A stretch of DNA of 33,581 bases. Source: Bacillota bacterium (GTDB lineage: Bacteria; Bacillota; DTU030; DUMP01). Under the pieces are notes generated by a model. It was given only the letters and a program-made list of their open reading frames with translations, was not told where the DNA came from and made no database searches. The stretch lies in contig DURJ01000114.1 in NCBI GenBank assembly GCA_012837285.1, forward strand, positions 1 through 33,581, given 5' to 3'. A program made the position numbers and the translations under genes. How positions within the stretch are numbered: the first letter of the stretch is position 1; each line of letters starts with the position of its first letter. This document shows, piece after piece, positions 8,422-16,119 of this stretch.

Positions 8422-9282
8422 ATGAGAGCTCAACTAACTCTAACAGTGAGCGAGGGTAAGCAGCTTATCGCCCTTGCCGTGACCCGAATGCCCGAGGTAC
8501 AGGCCGCTCTTAAACACGGAAGGATACTTCTCAAGGGGGGCACCACTGTATCGGCACTAGCCGAAATACTGGTCGGAGCGCCGCTTAGGCTGTCGGGCCG
8601 TATTACTCCTCTGGGTACCAAGTCGGCTCGTACCACTGTGGCCGAGCCGCATTCCATCTTAGTGGAAAAAGGAGTACCCAGGGGAGTCGATGACGATCTT
8701 CAAGAGGCCGTCCTCACCATGGGACCAGGTGACATAGCCGTCTGCGGGGCCAATCTAATTGACCGCCGCGGCCATGCTGCCTTAATGGCCGGCAGCCCCT
8801 TGGGAGGAAATCCGGGCCGAGTTATCTCGGCCTTGGCGGCGGAGGGGATCACCGTCATTATACCGGCCGGCCTGGAGAAACTAACCCCGGGTTCAATTGC
8901 AGAGGCAACTTTGGCCGCCAGTCGCAAAGGCACCCACTGGTCCATGGGTATGGCAGTAGGGCTAATACCGGTTCCGGGTCGGATAATTACCGAACTTACG
9001 GCTCTCAGTCTCCTGGCCGAAGTAACGGCCACGGTCATTGGCCGCGGCGGTATTATGGGGGCTGAAGGAGCGACCACATTTGTTGTCCAGGGGGACCAAG
9101 CGGAAGTTCAAAAACTTTGCCGCCTGGTACTCAAACTAAAAAGGGCCCGTACCAGCGCTGTTGACGGCAGCAAAGAAGAATGTCGTCGTAGTTGTCCTAG
9201 CTGCGATAACCACTTGGGGTGCATCTACGCTGGAAAAGAGAAAACTAAGTTACCTCCGGAGGTGACAGACGATGAAAGGTAA
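8422..9282 (+). CDS. Unrecognised operon protein with C-terminal Cys cluster
   Basis: A 286-residue protein I cannot place in a named family. It is rich in Gly and Ala, with alternating hydrophobic strands such as GDIAVCGANLI and GITVIIPAGLE that suggest an alpha/beta nucleotide- or substrate-binding fold. No membrane segment or signal peptide is evident. The C-terminus carries C254-x3-C258-x2-C261-x5-C267 (CRRSCPSCDNHLGC), a possible zinc or iron-sulfur site. The ribosome site is weak (AGAGAG). The 3' end overlaps the AroM gene start by 11 nt, implying translational coupling. It is clearly a real gene by context, codon use and tight packing; its function is unknown. Confidence 0.75.
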   Translation: MRAQLTLTVSEGKQLIALAVTRMPEVQAALKHGRILLKGGTTVSALAEILVGAPLRLSGRITPLGTKSARTTVAEPHSILVEKGVPRGVDDDLQEAVLTMGPGDIAVCGANLIDRRGHAALMAGSPLGGNPGRVISALAAEGITVIIPAGLEKLTPGSIAEATLAASRKGTHWSMGMAVGLIPVPGRIITELTALSLLAEVTATVIGRGGIMGAEGATTFVVQGDQAEVQKLCRLVLKLKRARTSAVDGSKEECRRSCPSCDNHLGCIYAGKEKTKLPPEVTDDER

Positions 9283-9943
9283 AGTTATTGGGGCTGTGAC
9301 TATTGGTCAGGCTCCTAGGGTTGACATCATGCCAGAGCTGACTGCTATCTTAGGTCCTGAGGTGCAGGTCAAAGAAGCGGGAGCGCTGGATGGGCTGAGC
9401 AAAGAGGAAATAGCCGCTTTCGCTCCAAAGGCTGGAGACTATGTACTGGTCACGCGGTTGGCAGACGGCTCATCGGTGAAAGTGGCCGAACAGTATATCA
9501 CACCGCGAATTAAGGAGAGGATCCAAAATTTCTTCGATCAGGGGATCGAAGTGGTAGCTCTCCTTTGCACCGGCGAATTTGAATTAGTGGGGAAGGGATT
9601 GTTAGTTCGCCCTCAACCAATACTGTACAACGTAACTAAGGCCGTGGCCGATGGACTAAAAGTTGGGGTAGTGTCCCCGGCTGCTGATCAAATTCCTCAG
9701 TCTAAGAAACGTTGGCAGCAAGTGGGGACCGAACAAGTTATGGTGGCGGCTTCTCCGTATGGTGATGTGGCCGAACTTGAAAAGGCGGCAGATGCGCTTA
9801 AGCGCCAACAAGTGCAGTTGGTGGTCCTAGATTGTATGGGCTATACTCTAGCCATGCAAGAGAAAGTACGGCAGATTACCGGTGCTCCGGTTATTTTGGC
9901 CCGGGGAATTTTTGCCCGAGTTCTTAAGGAGCTCATTGGGTGA
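9272..9943 (+). CDS. aroM: AroM family protein
   Basis: A 223-residue protein with the family signature TIGQAPRVDIMPEL at the N-terminus. Two cysteines, in LLCTGEFEL (C99) and VLDCMGYT (C188), resemble the cysteine pair of Asp/Glu racemase-like enzymes. AroM was named in Escherichia coli for its cotranscription with aroL; its enzymatic role is not settled. Here no shikimate gene is nearby. It is embedded with a transporter, racemase-like, DUF917, DUF1177 and peptidase genes, so a role in that catabolic set is more plausible. It starts inside the end of the preceding gene behind CCGGAGGTGA. Confidence 0.85.
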   Translation: MKGKVIGAVTIGQAPRVDIMPELTAILGPEVQVKEAGALDGLSKEEIAAFAPKAGDYVLVTRLADGSSVKVAEQYITPRIKERIQNFFDQGIEVVALLCTGEFELVGKGLLVRPQPILYNVTKAVADGLKVGVVSPAADQIPQSKKRWQQVGTEQVMVAASPYGDVAELEKAADALKRQQVQLVVLDCMGYTLAMQEKVRQITGAPVILARGIFARVLKELIG

Positions 9944-9957
9944 AAGGAAGTAGGCTT

Positions 9958-10908
9958 ATGACTACAAGTATGGTGAAGATTGCCGAGCATCTTTTGCGGC
10001 AGAATTTAGCCTTAAAGGACGGGGAACAACTGCTGATAATCGTCGATGAGACTACTTTATCCATTGGCGAGGCTTTGTTTGCGGCTGGGAGAGACTTAGG
10101 GGCCAAAGTAGTACAGATGCAGATGCAGCCTTTAGGTAAAAGCGGCGTGGAGCCAATCCCAATCGTATCGCAAGGCATGTCGGCGGCCGACGTGGTAGTG
10201 GCGGCAACGGCCCACTCTCTTACTCATACCCAAGCCCGCAAAAAAGCTTGTGCTGCCGGTACTCGAATAGCTACCATGCCGGGGATAACAGTGGAGATGT
10301 TTGCCGGCGGCGCCCTGGCTGCCGACTATGAACAAATAGCAGCCCGCACTAACAAGCTGGCAGACCTTTTAACTGAGGCCAAAGAAGCGGTGCTGATAAA
10401 TGGCGGGGCGCGGCTCAGCATGTCTTTAGAAAGCCGAAAGGCGGTGGCCAGTACCGGTATCTATCGTAGCAAGGGCCAGGGGGGCAACCTCCCTTCCGGA
10501 GAGGCTTTCATTGCTCCGGTGGAAGGCACTGCCGAAGGTGAGATCGTAATCGACGGGTCTTTTGCCGGCCTCGGGACCCTGCAAGCTCCGCTGAAACTGA
10601 CATTTTGTCAAGGAGCTATGGTAGATGCAGTCGGCCCCGACAGCCATAAGCTTCTCTCTCTACTGGGGGACAATCTATTAGCCCGCAACTTAGCCGAACT
10701 GGGGATCGGAACCAACGACAAGGCCAGCGTAATCGGAGTGGTGCTGGAGGACGAAAAAGTCTACGGGACAGCCCATATTGCCCTTGGCAGCAACGATACT
10801 TTCGGCGGCCAAGTAGCTGCCGGCATTCACGTCGATGGGGTGATTATGGCTCCTGAACTTTACCTGGACGGCGAGCCCATCCTTCGCGACGGACAGTTGG
10901 TGATATAG
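9958..10908 (+). CDS. M29-like zinc aminopeptidase
   Basis: A 316-residue protein resembling the thermophilic aminopeptidase family M29. Visible motifs are NLPSGEAFIAP (E182), VEGTAEGEIVIDG, VYGTAHIALGSN (H273) and IHVDGVIM (H291, D293). These fit the Glu/His/Asp metal ligands of the family and its characteristic N-L-P-x-G-E signature. It is shorter than classical M29 enzymes (about 400 residues). The ATG at 9958 is preferred over GTG 9940 because AAAGGAAG at 9943-9950 gives correct spacing. It is the last gene of the operon and would release N-terminal residues from an imported peptide, or hydrolyse a related amide. Confidence 0.83.
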   Translation: MTTSMVKIAEHLLRQNLALKDGEQLLIIVDETTLSIGEALFAAGRDLGAKVVQMQMQPLGKSGVEPIPIVSQGMSAADVVVAATAHSLTHTQARKKACAAGTRIATMPGITVEMFAGGALAADYEQIAARTNKLADLLTEAKEAVLINGGARLSMSLESRKAVASTGIYRSKGQGGNLPSGEAFIAPVEGTAEGEIVIDGSFAGLGTLQAPLKLTFCQGAMVDAVGPDSHKLLSLLGDNLLARNLAELGIGTNDKASVIGVVLEDEKVYGTAHIALGSNDTFGGQVAAGIHVDGVIMAPELYLDGEPILRDGQLVI

Positions 10909-10922
10909 AAGAATAAGAGGAC

Positions 10923-10953
10923 GGGGGCTGCTTAAGATGGGCAGCCCCTTTTA
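10923..10953 (+). terminator. Intrinsic terminator of the OPT-peptidase operon
   Basis: GGGGCTGC (10924-10931) pairs with GCAGCCCC (10941-10948) around a 9-nt loop and is followed by TTTT. Confidence 0.8.
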
Positions 10954-11080
10954 GTCAAAGCCAGATTTCCTCCCTACATTTTTTCATGATAAGAAAATGA
11001 AGCTGAAGAAAACAGGTGCGAGTTGAACATACGAGAAAGCAACAAGCGAATAGTCCTTGCCGAGTTAACTGACTAAACTT

Positions 11081-11108
11081 AGCTGTCCCTGACCATGGTG
11101 GGGCAGCT
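11081..11108 (+). repeat. Intergenic hairpin
   Basis: AGCTGTCCC (11081-11089) pairs with GGGGCAGCT (11100-11108) with one G-T pair. No T-tract follows. It lies in the 544-nt gap between the peptidase and acetamidase genes, upstream of the promoter, so it may be a backup terminator. Confidence 0.5.
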
Positions 11109-11183
11109 CTAATTATGCTCTATCAACTTGAGCTTGAATGGAAATCCAAGCTGGGATTACTTATAATTGCGACAATCCATACG

Positions 11184-11212
11184 TTTACAACTATTGACAA
11201 TATATGTATAAT
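11184..11212 (+). promoter_or_regulatory. Strong sigma-A type promoter upstream of the acetamidase gene
   Basis: TTTACA (11184-11189), a 17-nt spacer, and a perfect TATAAT (11207-11212). Transcription would begin near 11219 and give a leader of roughly 230 nt before the coding start at 11453. Confidence 0.7.
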
Positions 11213-11218
11213 GAGGGT

Positions 11219-11452
11219 GCAGTTGCAGGCGTGAATGTATTAGTAAAAGTAACCACTGTGGGGTTTTTGATGTATGGATAATCCAGATTATTAGTAATGT
11301 AACAGTTGGGAGATGGACTCGCACCAGTGAAAAGAAGGAGGTGTGCTATGTTGCCAGGCTAACAAGCTTTTAGTACTGAAGTCTTTAGCTAGTTGTACAC
11401 CCGGGTTAAGTGTTAGACTGCAAGCTTAAATAATCCGAGGGAGGTATGGCTT
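11219..11452 (+). other. Long 5' leader of the acetamidase gene with candidate mini-ORFs
   Basis: About 230 nt of predicted untranslated leader. It holds the palindrome ATAATCCAGATTAT near 11277-11290 and a strong ribosome site AAGGAGGTG followed closely by a tiny reading frame, ATG TTG CCA GGC TAA, at 11348-11362. I do not recognise a known riboswitch class. The size and the mini-ORF suggest post-initiation regulation, but no terminator hairpin with a T-tract is evident. Confidence 0.4.
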
Positions 11453-12751
11453 ATGAAAGCGGCGACAACTGTATGTGTGCAGGAATACACAAATGGCTTG
11501 CTGGATCCTAAACAGCCTATGTTGGGTCCTGTAAAAGACGGCGGCTACATTATTGCCAATACAGCGCCAGGATGCTGGGGACCGATGATAACGCCGGCTT
11601 TGCGCGGTGGACATGAGGTGACTAAGCCAGTGTTTGTTGAAGGTGCTGAAGTGGGCGATGCCATTGCTATTCGTATAAAATCGATCGAAATTACCAGTAG
11701 GGCCACATCCTCCGGCGTGGATTTTGCATACCCAGACAGATTCGAAGGGGATCCTTTTGTGGCAAGCAAGTGTGCGGCTTGTGGAGAGATATGGCCGGAA
11801 AGCGTGGTAGAAGGTATCGGCCCCGATGCTGTTCGCTGCAAGAAATGCGGCTCATCGGTGTCAACGTTCGGTTTTACCAACGGTTATACAATTGTATTCG
11901 ATGAAGGGAAAAGAGTAGGAGTCACGGTTCCTCTGACAGTGGCAGAGAAAATTGCGGCTGATGGCAGGAATTACATGCATATTCCAGATAAATCCGTTCA
12001 GCATCCTGTTGTGACACTGGCGCCTGCACACCTGTCCGGAATTGCAACCCGGCTAAAGCCGTTTCTAGGGCAACTGGGAACTGTGCCGTCAGTCATATTC
12101 CCCGATTCTCACAATGCAGGAGACTTTGGCACTTTCTTGATCGGCGCGCCCCATCCATATGCACTGACAACGGATCAGCTTTTACTGAGAACAGACGGAC
12201 ATATGGATATCAACTGGGTTCGGGCCGGTTGTATCGTCATTTGCCCTGTCAAAGTACCGGGAGGAGGCATTTACGTGGGCGATGCCCATGCACTACAGGG
12301 GAGCGGTGAAATTGCCGGGCACACATGTGATGTTGCTGCCACTGTTACATTACAGGTCGATGTTATTAAACAACTTAGAAATGAAGGGCCGATTCTTCTA
12401 CCGCTGGAAGAAGACCTACCTGATTTGGCACGGCCGCTGAAAGCTAAAGAGCGTGAGATTGCGTACCGGCAAGCAAAGAAATGGGGTATGGAGGAGCTGG
12501 AAACATCCCTACCGCTTTCTTTTGTCGGAACGGGTGAGAATCTTAACATAGCAATCGACAATTCGCTTACCCGTGCAGCCTCTCTGCTCGAAATGAGCGT
12601 TGCAGAAGTCAAGAACCGTGCAACCATAACCGGATCTATTGATTTGGGGAGAGCACCTGGTGTGGTAATGGCGACTTTCTTAGTTCCGATAGACGTTTTA
12701 GACAGACTGGGACTTTTAGAAATCGTCCAGGAACAGTACGAATACCGTTAA
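11453..12751 (+). CDS. Acetamidase/formamidase family protein with zinc-ribbon-like insertion
   Basis: A 432-residue amidase of the FmdA/AmdA family, which hydrolyses short amides to carboxylate and ammonia. The family hallmark GGGIYVGDAHALQGSGEIAG is near residues 270-290, with HTCDVAATVTLQ after it. An unusual segment carries C107-x2-C110 and C129-x2-C132 around EIWPESVVEGIGPDAVR, which looks like a small metal-binding ribbon inserted in the N-terminal half. The ATG is preceded by GAGGGAGG with 8-nt spacing. It is a single-gene unit with its own promoter, separated by terminators from both neighbours. It could act on an amide released by the upstream pathway, but this is only proximity. Confidence 0.88.
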   Translation: MKAATTVCVQEYTNGLLDPKQPMLGPVKDGGYIIANTAPGCWGPMITPALRGGHEVTKPVFVEGAEVGDAIAIRIKSIEITSRATSSGVDFAYPDRFEGDPFVASKCAACGEIWPESVVEGIGPDAVRCKKCGSSVSTFGFTNGYTIVFDEGKRVGVTVPLTVAEKIAADGRNYMHIPDKSVQHPVVTLAPAHLSGIATRLKPFLGQLGTVPSVIFPDSHNAGDFGTFLIGAPHPYALTTDQLLLRTDGHMDINWVRAGCIVICPVKVPGGGIYVGDAHALQGSGEIAGHTCDVAATVTLQVDVIKQLRNEGPILLPLEEDLPDLARPLKAKEREIAYRQAKKWGMEELETSLPLSFVGTGENLNIAIDNSLTRAASLLEMSVAEVKNRATITGSIDLGRAPGVVMATFLVPIDVLDRLGLLEIVQEQYEYR

Positions 12752-12792
12752 GGCCCATATTTCTCTAAAAGAAATAATCGCGATTCTGGAGC

Positions 12793-12827
12793 TAGAAATA
12801 GCAGGGACTGAGTCCCTGCTATTTCTA
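12793..12827 (+). terminator. Long perfect hairpin after the acetamidase gene
   Basis: Two arms centred on 12810 are fully complementary (AGAAATAGCAGGGA against TCCCTGCTATTTCT, loop CTGAG). A T-rich tail is absent, so termination strength is uncertain, but the position 40 nt after the stop codon fits a terminator. Confidence 0.6.
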
Positions 12828-12885
12828 ATCCTGCGCTGGTACCCTGGCGGGACTTGGGACAAGTTCGCCCTATTGCACACACCAC

Positions 12886-12915
12886 TTGACATAGTGCCTT
12901 TGGTGTAATTACAAT
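12886..12915 (+). promoter_or_regulatory. Promoter of the M-box/mgtE unit
   Basis: TTGACA (12886-12891), an 18-nt spacer, and TACAAT (12910-12915), located about 25-30 nt before the riboswitch aptamer. Confidence 0.7.
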
Positions 12916-12939
12916 CAATAGACAGGATAAAATTGTTTC

Positions 12940-13072
12940 CTTCAGTTGGGTGAGGCTCCTGTATGGAAATATGCCACTGCCCCGAAATGTCGAGAGACAA
13001 GAACGGGTGAACAGATATTGTCGGATTAAGGCTTTATCTAATGTGGCTGGGACGTATGCCCTAAGCTATACA
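12940..13072 (+). promoter_or_regulatory. M-box (ykoK-type) magnesium riboswitch aptamer
   Basis: The conserved M-box blocks occur in order: TTGGGTGAGGCTCCTGTATG, ACTGCCCCGAAATGTCGAGAGA, GGGTGAACAGATATTGTCGG, ATTAAGGCTTTATCTAA, and GGCTGGGACGTATGCCCTAAGC. This class senses Mg2+ and shuts off Mg2+ transporter expression when magnesium is plentiful. It is followed by an expression platform at 13091-13150 and two mgtE genes, which agrees with the class. Confidence 0.93.
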
Positions 13073-13090
13073 GTGCCAAAGCTAAACAAG

Positions 13091-13150
13091 TGAGGGGTTA
13101 TCTTTGTGCTTTTGCACGCATAACCTTTTTACTTGTTGAAAAGGTTTTTT
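13091..13150 (+). terminator. M-box expression platform with intrinsic terminator
   Basis: The terminator stem pairs AACCTTTT (13122-13129) with AAAAGGTT (13139-13146) and is followed by TTTTCATTTT. The 5' arm overlaps an alternative pairing, GGTTAT (13096-13101) with ATAACC (13120-13125), with GTGC/GCAC inside. The two structures are mutually exclusive, as expected for a transcriptional riboswitch. Confidence 0.8.
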
Positions 13151-13176
13151 CATTTTGTATGCAGGAGGTGAGTAGG

Positions 13177-13269
13177 GTGGATCCCGATCCTTGGAGTAGC
13201 ATTAGGACATTTGTTTTTGAAAAGAATAAGGAGGGGGGATCTATTCCTACACATTCTCTATTTGTTTAG
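13177..13269 (+). CDS. Candidate 30-residue small protein between M-box and mgtE
   Basis: A GTG start at 13177 preceded by GGAGGTG opens a frame of 30 residues (beginning VDPDPWSSIRTFVFEKNKEG), ending in TAG at 13267-13269, 46 nt before the first mgtE gene. It has no recognised family and is not hydrophobic, so it is unlike known Mg2+-transport micropeptides. It may be a leader peptide or chance; only the ribosome site and position support it. Confidence 0.3.
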   Translation: MDPDPWSSIRTFVFEKNKEGGSIPTHSLFV

Positions 13270-13315
13270 ATGATGCTTGTAAGGTTCTCCCTCCAGAGAG
13301 GAGGAAGACAACGGC

Positions 13316-14677
13316 ATGGCAACCAATGAAATTGACTTAATCAAGAGTATTAAAGTGATGCTTAAAAGAGGGGATACAGCACAGATAAAAGAACTTTTTC
13401 TAAAGCTTCATCCTGCCGACATAGCTGAACTTCTAGCAGAAATACAAAACAGTAGCCAGAAACATCTTTTCAAACTAATTGACTATCAAAAGGCTGCTGA
13501 AGTACTGGATGAACTCGAACCTGAAATACAGATTGATATTATTAATTGCCTTCCGGAAGGGAAAAAAGAAAAAGTTATTAGAGAGATGTCTATAGATGAG
13601 ATAGTGGACTTGCTGCAGGTACTTCCTGAAAACAAGGTGGAAAAAATATTAGAGAAGTTGTCAATAGATGAACTGGAAAATGTAAAAGGGCTGCTTCTTC
13701 TTTCCCATGATAGTGCCGGGGGTATAATGACGACAGAATATGTATACATACCCCAGGATACTACAGTAGAGGAAGCCATAGAGATGGTAAGAAAGTTTGG
13801 ACGCCATGCAGAAACAATATACTATCTCTATATAGTTGATGAAAACCACAAGCTTGTAGGGGTCCTTTCATTAAGAGAATTGATTAGTGCACAGAGGGAT
13901 CTATTAGTAAGAACGATAATGCATAAGAAGGTTGTAACAGTCAATGTAGATGATGACCAAGAGATTGCTGTAAAAACGATTGATAAGTATTCCCTCCTTG
14001 CCGTTCCTGTTATAGATACAAATGAGAGGCTAATGGGGATTATTACGGTAGACGATGCACTAGAGGTACTCAAAGAAGAGACTACTGAAGATATACACAG
14101 GATGGCAGGTATAACAGCTGAAGAAGACACTGTGTTAACAAGTTCTCCTATTCAAGCCTTTCGAAAAAGAATTCCATGGTTGCTGGTTTGTCTTGCGGGA
14201 GATATGTTAGCCGGGAATGTCATAGAAGGGTATTCATCTACCCTGGAAGCCGTTATTTCACTAGCCTTTTTTATTCCGGTATTGATGGCATCAGGTGGAA
14301 ATGTTGGGACACAGTCTCTTGCACTGGCAGTGAGGGGTCTGGCAACTGAACAATTGACACGGGACAATATTATTAGGAACTTAATCCATGAAACATTTGC
14401 AGGGCTTATTGCAGGAATAGTTTGCGGGGGTTTATTGGCAGCTTTAGCCTTTTATTGGCAGGGGAATCCTTATATAGGAGTAACCGTAGGTGTTGCAATG
14501 GTTGTCAGTTTGGCCCTGTCGGCATTAATAGGCATGTTAATTCCAATTATATTAAACTTATTTCATATAGATCCTGCCATAGCATCAGGTCCGCTTATTA
14601 CTACAGTAGTTGACATAATAACATTGGCTGTCTACTTTGGAACAGCCACTCTTTTTCTCAAAGAATTGGTGATATGA
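13316..14677 (+). CDS. mgtE: Magnesium transporter MgtE (first copy)
   Basis: A 453-residue MgtE-family Mg2+ channel. The N-terminal helical-bundle domain covers about 1-130, a pair of CBS domains about 135-255 (GGIMTTEYVYIPQDTTVEEA, then MGIITVDDALEVL), and five transmembrane helices about 285-450. The pore segment PVLMASGGNVGTQS is near residue 327 and a conserved Asp lies in the last helices (TTVVDIITL). The cytoplasmic domains sense Mg2+ and gate the pore. The ATG follows GAGGAGGA. It lies behind an M-box riboswitch and immediately before a second mgtE. The DNA is visibly more AT-rich than the flanks. Confidence 0.95.
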   Translation: MATNEIDLIKSIKVMLKRGDTAQIKELFLKLHPADIAELLAEIQNSSQKHLFKLIDYQKAAEVLDELEPEIQIDIINCLPEGKKEKVIREMSIDEIVDLLQVLPENKVEKILEKLSIDELENVKGLLLLSHDSAGGIMTTEYVYIPQDTTVEEAIEMVRKFGRHAETIYYLYIVDENHKLVGVLSLRELISAQRDLLVRTIMHKKVVTVNVDDDQEIAVKTIDKYSLLAVPVIDTNERLMGIITVDDALEVLKEETTEDIHRMAGITAEEDTVLTSSPIQAFRKRIPWLLVCLAGDMLAGNVIEGYSSTLEAVISLAFFIPVLMASGGNVGTQSLALAVRGLATEQLTRDNIIRNLIHETFAGLIAGIVCGGLLAALAFYWQGNPYIGVTVGVAMVVSLALSALIGMLIPIILNLFHIDPAIASGPLITTVVDIITLAVYFGTATLFLKELVI

Positions 14678-14693
14678 AAGGAGGACATGGAAT

Positions 14694-16049
14694 ATGACAC
14701 AAGATGATTTGATCCTCCGGGAAGTAATGCGATTAATAGAAGACGATAATACAGATATACTGGTGGATTATCTGGAAGAATTGCATCCGACTGATATTGC
14801 TAATCTTTTTAAGGATTTACCCGAAGGCAATAGAGAATTTATTTTTAACTGCCTCGTTTCCGAAAAAGCAGTCCAGGTGCTTGAAGAATTAGAACATGAT
14901 CTACGCCTCTATTTTTTGAACAATGTGCCTCGTAATTATATGACCAGACTCTTAAAGGAAATGTCAAGTGATGAAATAGCAGATTTTTCGAGAGAACTAC
15001 CTGATGAGTTAGCTGAAAGATTACTTGGAATGTTAGCAGTTGGGGAAAGATCGGAAATCGAGAATCTGCTGGAATATGATAAAAGCACGGCAGGGGGGCT
15101 AATGACCACTGAGTATGTAGCCTTTCATCTGGACACTTCCATAAAGAAGGTTTTAGATAAGCTTCCTGATGTGGCCCCTGATGCAGAAACTATTTACTAT
15201 ATATATGTAGTTGATAATGAGAACAAAATTAAAGGGGTGATATCGCTACGAGACCTTATACTTGCAGAACCTAACTTACCCCTAAAAGAAGTAATGCTTA
15301 CTGATGTAATAAGAATAGATGCAGGGATGGATCAGGAAGAAGTTGCCAAAGTATTTGAGAAATATGGTTTATTAGGTATGCCGGTAGTTGATCATGATAA
15401 CACCCTGCTTGGAATAATAACGGTGGACGATGTATTTGACATAATAGAAGAGGAAGCTACTGAAGATATTTTGAAGCTGGCAGGTGCTGATGTTCAGTTA
15501 GATGTAGAAGATAAGTCAGCTTGGTACAGAGCTTATAGGAGGCTTCCATGGCTTCTAATCGCCCTTGTGGGACAGATCTTTTCAGGAAAGGTAGTAAGTG
15601 GCTTTTCTGAAACTTTAGAGGCGGTAATTGCATTATCGTTCTTTATCCCTGTCTTAATGGATATGGGTGGGAATGTGGGTACTCAGTCCTCTGCAATAAT
15701 AGTAAGGGGGCTGGCAACCGACAATATAGACACCCAAAAGAGTATACGGGATGATATAGCTAGGGAAAGTGCTGTTGGCCTTCTACTAGGGGCAGTAAGT
15801 GGAATTGCGACTGCATTGATTGCTTATGTATGGCAGGGAATACCTATGTTGGGTCTTGTTGTGGGGCTGTCAATGACCCTTACCCTTACAGTAGCGGCTG
15901 CGTTAGGGGCTTTTGTTCCACTTGCTCTTAATAAGATTGGTAAAGATCCCGCTGTTTCATCAGGACCTTTTGTAACTACAGTGCTAGATGTAGTTGGATT
16001 GTTAATATATTTTGGCTCAGCGAGTCTTTTTGTAGGACACTTGTTATGA
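14694..16049 (+). CDS. mgtE: Magnesium transporter MgtE (second copy)
   Basis: A 451-residue paralogue of the preceding gene with the same layout: an N domain, CBS pair (GGLMTTEYVAFHLDTSIKKV, LGIITVDDVFDIIEEE) and C-terminal membrane domain with PVLMDMGGNVGTQS near residue 325 and TTVLDVVGLLIYFG. It starts 16 nt after the first copy, behind AAAGGAGG, so both are cotranscribed under the M-box. The two proteins are similar throughout but clearly diverged, so this is an old tandem duplication or a joint acquisition. MgtE works as a homodimer; a tandem pair could also form heterodimers, which is inference. Confidence 0.95.
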   Translation: MTQDDLILREVMRLIEDDNTDILVDYLEELHPTDIANLFKDLPEGNREFIFNCLVSEKAVQVLEELEHDLRLYFLNNVPRNYMTRLLKEMSSDEIADFSRELPDELAERLLGMLAVGERSEIENLLEYDKSTAGGLMTTEYVAFHLDTSIKKVLDKLPDVAPDAETIYYIYVVDNENKIKGVISLRDLILAEPNLPLKEVMLTDVIRIDAGMDQEEVAKVFEKYGLLGMPVVDHDNTLLGIITVDDVFDIIEEEATEDILKLAGADVQLDVEDKSAWYRAYRRLPWLLIALVGQIFSGKVVSGFSETLEAVIALSFFIPVLMDMGGNVGTQSSAIIVRGLATDNIDTQKSIRDDIARESAVGLLLGAVSGIATALIAYVWQGIPMLGLVVGLSMTLTLTVAAALGAFVPLALNKIGKDPAVSSGPFVTTVLDVVGLLIYFGSASLFVGHLL

Positions 16050-16119
16050 AAATCTGCATTTTTGGCCACGAAAAGTGGGCAACTAAGTAAGGGTAACAAT
16101 GGCTAAGCTACGAAAAGCA

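Noticed and set aside
9940-9957. GTG 9940 as start of the M29-like gene
   Set aside because: It overlaps the aroM stop and lies before the ribosome site that correctly serves ATG 9958.
11194-11212. TTGACA at 11194 as partner of TATAAT at 11207
   Set aside because: The spacing is only 7 nt; TTTACA at 11184 with a 17-nt spacer is the workable -35.
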